Assembly (NCBI GenBank): GCA_020630875.1 | Contig: JAHDIH010000003.1 | Span: 458,071-522,070, forward strand | Direction of reading: 5' to 3' | Origin: Deltaproteobacteria bacterium | GTDB taxonomy: Bacteria > Myxococcota_A > Polyangia > Haliangiales > Haliangiaceae | Length of the DNA: 64,000 bases | Part shown: piece by piece, positions 1-8,295 of the stretch | How the letters are laid out: every line of letters starts with the position of its first letter | How positions within the stretch are numbered: position 1 is the first letter of the stretch | Program-made: the position numbers and the translations under genes | The notes under the pieces: generated by a model | What the model saw: only the letters and a program-made list of their open reading frames with translations | What the model was told of the DNA's origin: nothing | The model's database searches: none

Positions 1-729
1 TCGTCGCCCTTTGATTGGAACGGTGCCCAGCTGATTTTCATCTGTGGGCTTGCGGGATGGATGCCCGCGCCTTTGGATCTGGCTGCTTGGAATTCACAAT
101 GGACAATTTCCAAAATAGAGGAAACAGGTTACAGGCCCACAACAAAAGAATCAGAACTCGATTTCAAAGTAGGCTACCTAGGAGCCGCCATTCTTGCGGT
201 ATGCTTTGTTGTTTTAGGCTCATGGGCTTACGGAGATTCGATTCAAGGTCTCAGCCCCGTAGCCTTCGCCACCAAAATTATAGCTATCTATGGCGAAACG
301 CTCGGTACATGGGCCAAGTACGTGGTTGGTACTTCGGCCGTAGCTGTTATGTTTTCTACTACGATCACTGTCTTAGACGGCTTTCCTAGAGCTCTTGCTG
401 GAGCAATTGGCGCACACACAAGAAATAACCCCGGCAGCAAGTATAACCAACGAAAATACATCGTGATAACGGTAGTCCTTGCGGTAGGAACGCTATTGTT
501 CCTAAAACTTGTCATTCCGCCTTACGGATTCAAGCCGTTTATTAACTTTGCCACGGCGATAGCTTTGGTAACGTCCCCAATATTCGCAATCGTGCATCAT
601 CAACTAATGCTTTCCCCTGAAATGCCTGAAGACGAAAAGCCACCTAAATGGCTTTTGGCGGCAAACAGCTTGGCCATCGCGGCTATGCTCCTTCTTGCAA
701 CGGTGTGGCTGTACGTGAAGCTTTTCTAA
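1..729 (+). CDS. Nramp-family divalent metal transporter, C-terminal part
   Basis: The reading frame is open from base 1, so the N-terminus lies outside the window; 242 residues are visible. The fragment is an inner-membrane protein with about five hydrophobic helices. The motif GWMPAPLDLAAW at the end of the first visible helix corresponds to the metal-site helix 6 of Nramp proteins. There the classical MPH triplet is replaced by MPA-P, as in the less-studied bacterial Nramp-like branch. By family, it should import or exchange divalent cations using the proton gradient; the actual metal cannot be told from this fragment, and loss of the His suggests a selectivity different from manganese/iron MntH. 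The next gene starts 47 bases downstream on the same strand. The family call is fairly secure, the substrate is not. Confidence 0.8.
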   Translation, partial: SSPFDWNGAQLIFICGLAGWMPAPLDLAAWNSQWTISKIEETGYRPTTKESELDFKVGYLGAAILAVCFVVLGSWAYGDSIQGLSPVAFATKIIAIYGETLGTWAKYVVGTSAVAVMFSTTITVLDGFPRALAGAIGAHTRNNPGSKYNQRKYIVITVVLAVGTLLFLKLVIPPYGFKPFINFATAIALVTSPIFAIVHHQLMLSPEMPEDEKPPKWLLAANSLAIAAMLLLATVWLYVKLF

Positions 730-776
730 GCAGCAAAAAACGTGCCCTCTTCCGCAGGCTGACGTATTTTCCAGGG

Positions 777-1442
777 ATGAGCCGTCAAATCTATACGACA
801 GGACAAAGCCTGGCACTTACGTTCCCGCTTCTCGTAATCTACCAGTTTGGCATTGGTTTTAGTGGTACCATCGCGGCACTCGATCTTTTATCGCCAGCGA
901 TTTGGAAGTTCTCCGGCAACGAACAGATACCGTACTTAGCACTCTCCGCTGCGGCATTGGGAACCTTCTTTCTCTACATCCTACTCAAACCCAACTACAG
1001 GAGTATGCTCTCTGCGAAACATGGATTGCCAATGCTACTAGAAGCTGCAATCTACGCGTTAACGTTGAGCAGCGCGATCTGGCTCGTGATGGAAAAACTC
1101 ATTCCAATGAGCATCAACTCTTCACTAATTGTAAGCTCTGCGGGCTCCGGAATTTACGAAGAACTTTTATTCAGGCTCATCATTTTTGGCGGAGGATTTA
1201 TCGTACTTGCCGGAAATATGAAAAACCAACTTGCATTCGTAATCGCATTACTCGTGTCCAGTGCCCTTTTTTCTCTAAGTCATCATTTTGTCATCGGCTC
1301 TGAAGTCTTTACGCTATCTTCTTTTGTATACAGACTCCTGACTGGAATCGCTTTTGCGGTTATCTTTCACTATCGCTCCTTAGCTCACGCCATCTATGCC
1401 CATGCGCTGTATAACGTCTACGCCATAGGATTCTTTGGATGA
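777..1442 (+). CDS. CPBP-family intramembrane glutamic protease
   Basis: This is a multi-helix membrane protein of 221 residues. It carries the CPBP (CAAX protease/bacteriocin-processing) signature: a Glu-Glu pair in YEELLFR, a His in LSHHF, and a C-terminal HALYN motif. These correspond to the family's catalytic Glu/His/Asn residues inside the membrane. The frame extends upstream to 648, but that part overlaps the transporter gene, so I chose the ATG at 777, where the protein begins MSRQIYTTGQSLALT and runs straight into the first helix. The stop overlaps the crcB start (ATGA, 4 bases), which indicates translational coupling. Substrate unknown; members process prenylated proteins, peptides or act in bacteriocin self-immunity. 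Confidence 0.8.
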   Translation: MSRQIYTTGQSLALTFPLLVIYQFGIGFSGTIAALDLLSPAIWKFSGNEQIPYLALSAAALGTFFLYILLKPNYRSMLSAKHGLPMLLEAAIYALTLSSAIWLVMEKLIPMSINSSLIVSSAGSGIYEELLFRLIIFGGGFIVLAGNMKNQLAFVIALLVSSALFSLSHHFVIGSEVFTLSSFVYRLLTGIAFAVIFHYRSLAHAIYAHALYNVYAIGFFG

Positions 1443-1780
1443 CTGCCGCGTACGTATTCTTAGGAGGGGGACTTGGGTCGGTTCTGCGATTTTGGGTTGC
1501 AAACCGACTAGATGACAAATTCCCGAGCGGTACACTACTCGTTAATGTGCTTGGTGCATTTTTAATCGGAATCGCTTTTGGTTACTGGCCTGAGCAAACC
1601 GAAGCTCGTACGGCTATTGCCACTGGCTTTTTGGGCGGGTTCACGACGTTTTCTGCTTTTACACTTCAGCTGCAGCAATTACCATCCAAAGAAGCTTCCG
1701 CCTACATGCTAGCGTCTGTATTGGTCGGCGTCGTTCTTGCTTATTGGGGAATTAAAGTGGGTACCACTTTGAGGCATTAA
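1439..1780 (+). CDS. crcB: Fluoride channel CrcB/FluC
   Basis: This 113-residue protein has four predicted membrane helices and is full-length for the family. It shows the glycine-rich start GGGLGSVLRFW, the LLVNVLGAF segment (the conserved Asn) and the core motif GFLGGFTTFSAFTLQ containing the pore phenylalanines and the Na+-site region. Fluc proteins form dual-topology dimers in the inner membrane that export fluoride. No fluoride riboswitch is visible upstream because the gene is coupled by a 4-base overlap to the preceding CPBP protease. Its last bases overlap the end of the convergent gene at 1777, leaving no intergenic terminator. Confidence 0.93.
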   Translation: MTAAYVFLGGGLGSVLRFWVANRLDDKFPSGTLLVNVLGAFLIGIAFGYWPEQTEARTAIATGFLGGFTTFSAFTLQLQQLPSKEASAYMLASVLVGVVLAYWGIKVGTTLRH

Positions 1781-2775
1781 CCAAAGCCTGGTTTACGCCC
1801 CTTCATCGTCGGATCGAAAAGATTGCCGCTTTCCGATGCAATATCGGAAGGAGTGCCAAGCTTTAAGGATTCAATCGTCATTGTGATGCTGACCGATGGA
1901 TCTTTTCCGTCTGCTTTGTCAAACGTCAACTCCTTTAGGCGCAATCCCTGGAAGCCCGCTGCAAAAACCGGCACGGACCGACCGTTCTGAAAAACAAGCG
2001 CGCCGGTCATCGCGACGTTAGTATCTACTCCTTTTTCAAACATGTTCGAATGCAGATTAACGAAAGGTTGAGCGTCTTTTAACGGTAGTTTAAATGACAG
2101 CTCGGGTACTTCGAGAGCTGTGGGTACTAGGTGCGGATTTCTGTCGGCCCCGTAAAAAACTTTATCTAGCTTGACCCCTAACTTGAGAGAATCAACACTC
2201 TGTACTTCTAAGCAAGATTTTTGCAGACTCTTCTTGTCTAGGTAGAGCGCAAAACGACTTTTACTAGGTCTCAGTTTGTCTCTGACTCCATCGAAGTTTT
2301 TGGAACCTGTGTTAAATGTCGCAACTCCTTTGGTTTCTACCCACTCTGGTTGAATCGAAACGTTGACCAATGCGAAACCGTCTTTTGAGGTGTCCAGTGC
2401 AGGGAGTGTCACGCTGGTGGGAAGCGCGCCGTAGAAGTTCAACTCTGTAGCACCTCCTCCGTTCCCCCATTCTTGGGCGAAGGTAAGCGCACCGTTGCGT
2501 TGGACCAGTTCGCTATTCCAAGCAGAACAGATCCACTGAACCACAGCATTGTCTGCAGCCCCCATATCGACCTCGAAAGAGATGTCCTTGGCTTCCACCT
2601 TACCAAGATGCTGCTGTTTATGCATGAAAGCTCCAGAGACCTCCTCAACGAACTCCCCAGAAGGTGGAGAAGCAGATACCGTAGCAACTGCCCCAGTCAC
2701 TTCTTGGCGTCCTTGGCCGCCAACGGCATCCAATTCGAATATAAACTTCGTTCTTTCTTTCATGGCTTGTCTCAT
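1777..2775 (-). CDS. Tandem tail-tube-like protein (T4 gp19-type fold suspected), orphan
   Basis: This 332-residue soluble protein has no signal peptide and is rich in beta-strand patterns. Its two halves look related in design. Residues about 50-150 contain a pattern typical of contractile-tail/eCIS inner-tube proteins (a long strand, a WICSAWNSEL helix, then a strand pair ending FYGALP). Residues about 220-325 repeat a similar layout (NLHSNMFEKG helix, then VPVFAAGFQGLRLKELTF and SVSITMTIESLKL). No other tail genes (sheath, baseplate, ATPase) lie nearby, so it is not part of a visible phage or injection system. The similarity is a judgement from strand pattern and would need profile comparison. 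Two starts are possible (2775 or 2763). It converges on crcB with a 4-base overlap. Confidence 0.5.
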   Translation of the reverse strand: MRQAMKERTKFIFELDAVGGQGRQEVTGAVATVSASPPSGEFVEEVSGAFMHKQQHLGKVEAKDISFEVDMGAADNAVVQWICSAWNSELVQRNGALTFAQEWGNGGGATELNFYGALPTSVTLPALDTSKDGFALVNVSIQPEWVETKGVATFNTGSKNFDGVRDKLRPSKSRFALYLDKKSLQKSCLEVQSVDSLKLGVKLDKVFYGADRNPHLVPTALEVPELSFKLPLKDAQPFVNLHSNMFEKGVDTNVAMTGALVFQNGRSVPVFAAGFQGLRLKELTFDKADGKDPSVSITMTIESLKLGTPSDIASESGNLFDPTMKGRKPGFG

Positions 2776-2901
2776 TGTACGTCAAATGGTCTCCAGGACT
2801 TCCGAGATTGATGAAGTTTTATTCGCCTACATGGGTACTAGCGTCCCCACACGCTCTTAAGGTTAAAATGAAACTGGTTCATATGCTTGGGGGAGAGAAC
2901 C

Positions 2902-4548
2902 ATGAAATCATACAATATCAATAAATACGGCGGTTTGCTGTCGAGCTCAACAAGGCGCATCGGTGGAGTGTTGCCTAAGCAGCTGATAATACTTTGTATT
3001 TCGCTGTTACTAGCGATTCCAGCGGCTGCTGAAGTCACCAAACGTGCCGTGAAGCTCAAGCAATCGCCAGGAGTTTCATCCAAAACCACGTCTCGAGTTG
3101 GCGCGGGAGTTAAGGTGACGATTATCTCAAAGCGAGGAAGTTGGGCAAAAATCAAAGCTGGCGGCAAAAAAGGGTGGGTTAAACGCTCTTCTATAGCCAA
3201 AGGAGAACCTGAAGCGCCCAAACGAAAAGCTAGAAAGAAAAAGACTAGAAAGAAAGCTTTTGTAAAAGGTCGTTCGAAGAAACGGTCTTCTAAGAAAAAA
3301 AGAGCTCCCAAAGATCGAAGAGGAAGAGACGTAGTCTCCGACGATGATGATGATGGTGACTTTATCGAAAACGACGACGACGACATCATTGAAGACGACG
3401 ACGAGGAAGACGATCGACCAAGTAGACTCAGCGAAGATGATGAAGAAGACGAAGTCGATGAACTTCTTGGCTCTTCAAGTAACAAGCGACGCAAAAAAAA
3501 CAAAAAACGACGTGAGCGCGAAAAGAAAGCAGAGAGGAAACGGAAAAAGGAAGAGAAAGAAGAGCGCGAAAGAAAGCGAAAAAAGCAAAAGCGAGTCATG
3601 TACGCCTCAGCGTCTATGTCACTGTTCTCTAAGCCTCGTTCCGCGTCAGAGGAAATTACCGAGCTTGAAAAGGGAGAGCGTCTTAGATTTGTGAAGCGAT
3701 CTCGTTCTGGCAGCTGGCTCTACGTCAAGACGGATTATGGCGACAAAGGCTGGATTCGCAAGGATGAGCTAGAAAGTACGGCCTACAATAAGTTTGACAT
3801 GAGACTTGATGCCGGGCTTGGCTTCTCCGCGAACAGTAGCAAGTTCGCGACTGATACAAGAGGAAACGACGCGCCGCTTTCGGCCTACAATATTAGTTCA
3901 AGCACAGGCAATATTGATATCAGTGTCGACGGACATTACCTTCTCGACGAAAAAAAAATAATTCTCTTTGACTTGGGCTATACCTACGGCGTAGCGGTAC
4001 CTGGCATTAAGTACAACGATGGTACGACCGTATCCAAAATTGGCTACAGCACTCAAGCGCTGGATGTCGGAGCTGGCTTTGGCTACATTGTTGGAAATAG
4101 ACAAGGAGTCACTTTGGTCGGTCGGCTGGGTTATCATTGGGATCACTTTGCCGTGAAAAACGTAGGGGATACCGCCGCCAATCCTGCGCGTCTTCCATCA
4201 GAGAATTTTCAAGGACCAACCATTGGAGCTGGAATCAATGTTCCTAAGCTAACGAGTAAACTGGGATTGGCGCTTCACGCCAATGCGATGCCTCTGCTTG
4301 CAAAGCGCTCTCAAACTCAAGGGCTGGAGGACGGAGCCTCATCAAAGGCAACCGCAATATTTTCAGGGCTTAGGCTCTCTTACGCTTGGAAAGACAGCTG
4401 GATTATCAAAGGGCAATACCAATACACTTACGGCAAAACCGTTTGGAATGGTCTAGCGGAAAATGGAAACCGTGGTCATATGGCAACTAAAGCTGCCAGG
4501 GCAGACCAAGCACATGCGATCATTCTTGGACTGGGACTAGACTTATAA
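2902..4548 (+). CDS. Exported SH3-domain / highly charged linker / beta-barrel protein
   Basis: I place the start at the ATG at 2902, which has a GGGGGAGAG ribosome site just upstream; a TTG 15 bases earlier is less likely. The first 45 residues carry a basic segment followed by a hydrophobic stretch ending AIPAAA, a signal peptide. A bacterial SH3 domain follows (residues about 50-95). Next comes a Lys/Arg block, a pure Asp/Glu block (bases about 3338-3465) and a second Lys/Arg/Glu block. A second SH3 domain lies at about residues 235-290. The last 250 residues are alternating strands ending in a hydrophobic LGLGLDL, typical of an outer-membrane beta-barrel. A cell-envelope protein binding peptidoglycan through SH3 domains is likely; specific role unknown. 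A strong terminator follows. Confidence 0.75.
   Translation: MKSYNINKYGGLLSSSTRRIGGVLPKQLIILCISLLLAIPAAAEVTKRAVKLKQSPGVSSKTTSRVGAGVKVTIISKRGSWAKIKAGGKKGWVKRSSIAKGEPEAPKRKARKKKTRKKAFVKGRSKKRSSKKKRAPKDRRGRDVVSDDDDDGDFIENDDDDIIEDDDEEDDRPSRLSEDDEEDEVDELLGSSSNKRRKKNKKRREREKKAERKRKKEEKEERERKRKKQKRVMYASASMSLFSKPRSASEEITELEKGERLRFVKRSRSGSWLYVKTDYGDKGWIRKDELESTAYNKFDMRLDAGLGFSANSSKFATDTRGNDAPLSAYNISSSTGNIDISVDGHYLLDEKKIILFDLGYTYGVAVPGIKYNDGTTVSKIGYSTQALDVGAGFGYIVGNRQGVTLVGRLGYHWDHFAVKNVGDTAANPARLPSENFQGPTIGAGINVPKLTSKLGLALHANAMPLLAKRSQTQGLEDGASSKATAIFSGLRLSYAWKDSWIIKGQYQYTYGKTVWNGLAENGNRGHMATKAARADQAHAIILGLGLDL
3220..3594 (+). repeat. Low-complexity charged coding tract
   Basis: Within the SH3/beta-barrel gene, Lys/Arg-rich (3220-3330), Asp/Glu-rich (3338-3465, repeated GAT/GAC/GAA codons) and again Lys/Arg/Glu-rich (3484-3594) blocks follow one another. 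The tract separates the two SH3 domains. Confidence 0.8.
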
Positions 4549-4551
4549 AAA

Positions 4552-4581
4552 AACAGCGTATGCCCCCCGGCATACGCTGTT
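4552..4581. terminator. Rho-independent terminator, bidirectional
   Basis: A perfect 13-bp stem (AACAGCGTATGCC and its complement) with a CCCC loop sits just after the beta-barrel gene. An A-run precedes it, so it can work in the minus direction too. A second short inverted repeat (TAGTTAGA / TCTAACTA, 4581-4604) abuts the stop of the minus-strand gene. Confidence 0.75.
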
Positions 4582-4601
4582 AGTTAGAAATTTCTCTCTA
4601 A

Positions 4602-4895
4602 CTAAAATGTAGGAATTTCAATATCGTCCACGTTTATTCTTCTAAGCGCCATTCTGATAAGCTGCGACTTGTTGGCCCTTGTGTAGCCTCTCGCTTTTAG
4701 TGCTGCTACTTTCTCTTCGAGTTCTTTGATATCTTTGAGGTACATCGATACGCACATAATTTTGTAGTGGGTAGGCTTCTCCTTAGGAGCCGGCGCGGTT
4801 TCTGCTTTGACTGCGCTGTGCGTTCCGTAAAAGTCCTCGGACAAGATCTTCTCGGACTCTGATAATGGATTGTGTTCTAATACTTTTTCTTTCAT
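4602..4895 (-). CDS. Small ribbon-helix-helix-like protein downstream of ParA
   Basis: This 97-residue protein has a disordered, charged first half. Its second half (from [19 protein letters not shown] to the end) reads as a strand followed by two helices, with [12 protein letters not shown] as the second helix. That is the usual pattern of CopG/ParG ribbon-helix-helix DNA-binding proteins. It starts 8 bases after the parA stop, so it is almost certainly co-transcribed and translated with it. By analogy with plasmid ParF-ParG pairs, it could be the DNA-binding partner that tethers the ATPase and represses the operon. The palindrome at 5907-5920 is a natural candidate operator. The fold call is from pattern only. 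Confidence 0.6.
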   Translation of the reverse strand: MKEKVLEHNPLSESEKILSEDFYGTHSAVKAETAPAPKEKPTHYKIMCVSMYLKDIKELEEKVAALKARGYTRANKSQLIRMALRRINVDDIEIPTF

Positions 4896-4903
4896 GTTCC
4901 CCC

Positions 4904-5839
4904 CTATGCCGCTCGCTCGACGTTCGACGTTGCTGTGTGTTTGTTATCCATAAGCCAGTTCACTACTCGCGAGTAATCACTGGCACCGTGAGATGCAGGA
5001 TCGTATTCAAATATTGTTTGTCGGTGACTCGGAGCTTCCGCTAGTTTCGTGTTCGCCCTAATTGGCGGCAAACATTTTTCATTAAAGTGAGACTGCAGTG
5101 CTTTTAATACCTCGTTCCCTAGTCGAGTCCGTGCGTCGTAAAATGTTGGCAACACGGCCGATACTCGTACGGCATGGTGAAGATGTTTTTGGACGTCTTT
5201 TAGGGTCTTCAACACCTGCTTGACCCCAACTAACGCAAGGTAGTCGCACGTCACGGGAATTACCACTTCGTCGACGTAGCTCAATGCATTTTGATTGAGT
5301 AGGTTGAGAGAAGGACCGCAATCAATGACAACATAGTCGTAGCATCGAGAAATCCGCATGGAGTTGAGACGCCTGGTGAGAACACGTGCTCGTTGTCTCG
5401 GAGTTTGATTGGCCAACCAAACATCAGCCGCGGCAAGGGTTGCGTCGGCGGTAATCACATCTAAGCCTGGCCTCACGGGTACAGCCACCTCAGTGGGGTC
5501 CGCTCCTTCTACAATGACGTGATACAAAGACTTCTCTCCACTAACGCCAAGTGACACGCCAACGTTCCCTTGAGAGTCGTTGTCGATAAGAAGCACGTTG
5601 TGCCCCTTTTCAGCGACACCAGCTGCTAAATTGACAGCGGTGGTAGTCTTGCCGGTTCCGCCTTTCTGATTGAGGATAGCTACCCGCCTAGCCCGTTTTG
5701 CTCGGAAAGATTCCTCTCCAAGCCCAGCTTTGCGACATTCCATCGAACAAAAGTATTGACGGGCCCCTTCGGCAATCGCGACCTGGTATACGAAAGAGGC
5801 AATAAAAGACTTACTGCAGTGGTTGCATGTTTTCGACAT
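4904..5839 (-). CDS. parA: ParA-family ATPase with N-terminal zinc finger
   Basis: I chose the ATG at 5839 (311 residues); a TTG 12 bases upstream is possible. The N-terminus has four cysteines spaced CxxC-x22-CxxxC (C5, C8, C31, C35), a small zinc finger not found in standard ParA. The deviant Walker A KGGTGKTT begins at about residue 59. [10 protein letters not shown] (Walker A' region) and [12 protein letters not shown] (Walker B) follow. ParA proteins are dimerising ATPases that bind nucleoid DNA and position cargo such as chromosomes, plasmids, chemoreceptor arrays or cell-division factors. No ParB gene is adjacent; the partner is probably the RHH protein downstream. The lack of surrounding plasmid or replication genes suggests a chromosomal positioning or orphan system. 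Confidence 0.85.
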   Translation of the reverse strand: MSKTCNHCSKSFIASFVYQVAIAEGARQYFCSMECRKAGLGEESFRAKRARRVAILNQKGGTGKTTTAVNLAAGVAEKGHNVLLIDNDSQGNVGVSLGVSGEKSLYHVIVEGADPTEVAVPVRPGLDVITADATLAAADVWLANQTPRQRARVLTRRLNSMRISRCYDYVVIDCGPSLNLLNQNALSYVDEVVIPVTCDYLALVGVKQVLKTLKDVQKHLHHAVRVSAVLPTFYDARTRLGNEVLKALQSHFNEKCLPPIRANTKLAEAPSHRQTIFEYDPASHGASDYSRVVNWLMDNKHTATSNVERAA

Positions 5840-5906
5840 GCTCTTATACAAATACTTGTTGCAGTGTTGGGCAACTTTTTGACTAAAAACAGCTGAAAAA
5901 TAGTGG

Positions 5907-5920
5907 ACCTACATGTAGGT
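5907..5920. promoter_or_regulatory. Perfect 14-bp palindrome in the parA leader
   Basis: ACCTACATGTAGGT is its own complement. It lies in the 93-bp gap between the zinc-ribbon gene and parA, about 70 bases upstream of the parA start. Position and symmetry fit an operator, possibly for the RHH protein of the same operon; this is inference. Confidence 0.5.
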
Positions 5921-5932
5921 ACATGCTTGGAA

Positions 5933-6625
5933 TTAGATCCTCGCGGACTTCTTTCCACCAACTTTGCGGGTTTTCATTAGACTTTCCGTCGCTAAATCTT
6001 TGGTCATTTGATCGCGAGTGGAACGAACCATCTCTTGCGCTTTTTGCCGAGCTTTCTTGGATGCTTCTAGTTCTTTTTCTAGTTTTGGATCCGCTGGCGG
6101 ACGTTTGCCACGTCTCTTTTTACCTTTCGCTGGGCGCGGCGTTGGTGCTGAAGCAATCTTTTTTGGCACTTTGCCCGCTAAGTCACCACGTCGGTGAATG
6201 AGGACCCGCTTGTCATCCTGAAAGGTGATCTCGACTTTGTCGTCTGGCAAAAGCTCGGTGATAAACCCCACCCCAAACTTAGGATGAGTGATGATATCAA
6301 GCTCTTGGTAATCGCCTCGCACAGAGTAAGGACTGCAATTCCGCAGATCCGTTTCAGAAACCTGTTTCATCGCATCGTCCCAGCTTGGCTTTGTCTTGAG
6401 ACGTTGGCTAAGTGGTACTTCTTCTGTTTCTTCCTCTTCTCCCCCCCTTGCAGGACGAAAAGCATGTAAATCGTTGCACACCAAGCACCTGACGCGTCTG
6501 ATTTCCGTCTCGTAGACGCGCATCACCACGTGGGCTGTGTCGCACTTACAACGAGAAGAAGGGCAGTAGGCGACCATTTCTTGGCCGACCTTCGGTGTTT
6601 GGTCATCGAATATCGAGTCAGACAT
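5933..6625 (-). CDS. Zinc-ribbon protein with UvrD-C-terminal-like/CarD-like module
   Basis: This 230-residue cytoplasmic protein is not a named family that I recognise. The N-terminus has cysteines C21, C26, C28, C47 and C50, consistent with a zinc ribbon. Residues about 104-146 (ITHPKFGVGFITELLPDD, followed by KVEITF) match the small Tudor-like module seen at the C-terminus of UvrD/PcrA helicases, which contacts RNA polymerase, and in similar myxobacterial proteins. The C-terminal 75 residues are Lys-rich and helical (KKARQKAQEMVRSTRDQM). The start at 6625 is preceded by AAGGAAA. A nucleic-acid or RNA-polymerase-binding regulatory role is plausible but not shown. It lies upstream of parA on the same strand with a 93-base gap, so co-transcription is possible. 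Confidence 0.55.
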   Translation of the reverse strand: MSDSIFDDQTPKVGQEMVAYCPSSRCKCDTAHVVMRVYETEIRRVRCLVCNDLHAFRPARGGEEEETEEVPLSQRLKTKPSWDDAMKQVSETDLRNCSPYSVRGDYQELDIITHPKFGVGFITELLPDDKVEITFQDDKRVLIHRRGDLAGKVPKKIASAPTPRPAKGKKRRGKRPPADPKLEKELEASKKARQKAQEMVRSTRDQMTKDLATESLMKTRKVGGKKSARI

Positions 6626-6768
6626 CGTATTTTCCTTAAGTTTTGAACAGGAATCAACGCGTTACACCATGCAATGCGTTGAACTTAGCTAGCACGGACC
6701 CGCTAACCTATCAAGTTCCAGGCACTTAGATTGATAGTTGCCCGTAACATTGTGCGACAATAAGTAAC

Positions 6769-8286
6769 GTGCGAGCACTAATCACCCCCCTTGCGGGAAT
6801 CATCACCATCGCCGTCGCCTCTGGGCTTCTCGGTTGGTACGGCTACGCACGTTCTCAGGACTCTCTGGCCTCACAGCGGCAGGTTGCTTTGGAAACGATG
6901 GGCGAGCTTGCCACCGAAAAAGTACTAAATATCGAATACACCGTGACCAGGGCCGACCAAGCCATCTTTGAAAGCATCGACCCTGAAAACCCCTCAGCGG
7001 TAAGAGAAAAGATCAAATCTGAAAAAGCCGCGGTGACCAGCGTACTAATTCTCGACGAAAAACTGCAGCCTACTCCCGGTGGCTACTTTTCGAAACGCTC
7101 CCGTCCCAACGTCTTTTTGGATAAAGTTTTTCCGCATTTGCTAAAAGAAATGGCGGTAGAAGCTACGGCCCTTTCTGAGCCCACCTATCGGCATCTCGTC
7201 TTGGGGGATGTAGACTTGTTGTTCGTTTACAAAAAACTAAAAAAGAGTGACAAGACTTATTACCTGATTCTCGAACACGACATTTCTTATCTCGTAGGAT
7301 TTGTTTTTCCAAAATACTTTGATATCGAATCACGTCATATCTACCGCATCGTTAATGAAACGGGAGCGTTGGTCTATGGAAGAACAAATCCCATAAGTCA
7401 CAATGACCGTGACGTCGCCGAAATCATTTTCTCAAGGACGCTTGCAAGGTGGAAGGTTAGAGTAACTCACAAAGCAGAAACTCCTTCTGGTGTCCAGAAT
7501 ATCGCGTTCGACCTGTTAATGATCTCGGGCGCTCTACTGGTAATTCTTTGCGGTCTCTATGCTCTATTCGTCACGGTACGAAGAGAACGACGTGCCAATG
7601 AACTAAAAAGTGAATTCGTAGCCAACGTGTCCCACGAACTACGTACGCCGCTATCAATTGTTAGGATGTACGGAGAACTGCTAAAGTCCGGAAAAGTAGA
7701 TCGCCAAGAACAAATCACGGACTTCGGCGCCGTAATTGAAAAGGAGTCGACTCGCCTGACTCAGCTAATCGAGAATCTTTTAGACTTTTCTAGAATTGAC
7801 CAAGGCAAGAGTACTTTTTCGCTTGCGCCACAACGCTTGAAGCCTCTCCTTGAAAAACTGGTAGAGATCGCTTCTCCCTCACTTCGTGAAAGTAATCTAA
7901 ACGTAGTGATTAACGCAGATGATGTAGTAGTGCAGATTGACGAAAGTTCTTTGACCCTTGCCGTTCTGAACGTGTTGGAAAATGCAGGAAAGTACGCAGC
8001 CTCAGGCGAGAAGATAGAAATATTTACCCACCTGCAAGGAAAAAAGCTTTCGTTGCACTTTCGAGATTACGGTCCTGGGGTCGCAAAAAATGAATTAACC
8101 AACCTATTTTCCCGCTTTGTCAGGGGATCTGATACCGAGGGAACACGCGGGTCAGGCATTGGTCTTTCGCTGGTGAAGCAGGTTGCGAAAGCTCATGGGG
8201 GGAAGGTAACCGCTAGAAACGCCAATCCTGGATTAGAAATAATCATGACACTAATTTTGTCCCAGGAAAGTGAGAAAATGAAGTAG
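6769..8286 (+). CDS. Membrane sensor histidine kinase
   Basis: This 505-residue protein has a helix at about residues 5-27, a periplasmic sensor region of some 215 residues without a recognisable named domain, and a second helix at about 246-268. The HisKA domain follows with the phospho-acceptor His in VSHELRTPLS. The ATPase domain has the N-box LNVLENAGKYA, G1 DYGPGVA and G2 GSGIGLSLV. It therefore autophosphorylates on His and passes the phosphate to the response regulator that begins 9 bases after its stop. The start is a GTG with no strong ribosome site; a slightly different start cannot be excluded. The signal sensed is unknown. Confidence 0.9.
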   Translation: MRALITPLAGIITIAVASGLLGWYGYARSQDSLASQRQVALETMGELATEKVLNIEYTVTRADQAIFESIDPENPSAVREKIKSEKAAVTSVLILDEKLQPTPGGYFSKRSRPNVFLDKVFPHLLKEMAVEATALSEPTYRHLVLGDVDLLFVYKKLKKSDKTYYLILEHDISYLVGFVFPKYFDIESRHIYRIVNETGALVYGRTNPISHNDRDVAEIIFSRTLARWKVRVTHKAETPSGVQNIAFDLLMISGALLVILCGLYALFVTVRRERRANELKSEFVANVSHELRTPLSIVRMYGELLKSGKVDRQEQITDFGAVIEKESTRLTQLIENLLDFSRIDQGKSTFSLAPQRLKPLLEKLVEIASPSLRESNLNVVINADDVVVQIDESSLTLAVLNVLENAGKYAASGEKIEIFTHLQGKKLSLHFRDYGPGVAKNELTNLFSRFVRGSDTEGTRGSGIGLSLVKQVAKAHGGKVTARNANPGLEIIMTLILSQESEKMK

Positions 8287-8295
8287 TCTTTTGCT

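Noticed and set aside
1777..2775. Prophage or injection-system remnant
   Set aside because: Only one tail-like gene is present; no sheath, baseplate, terminase or integrase within the window.
2838..3599. 253-residue minus-strand Ser/Phe/Arg-rich ORF
   Set aside because: It is a shadow of the Asp/Glu and Lys-rich tract of the SH3/barrel gene.
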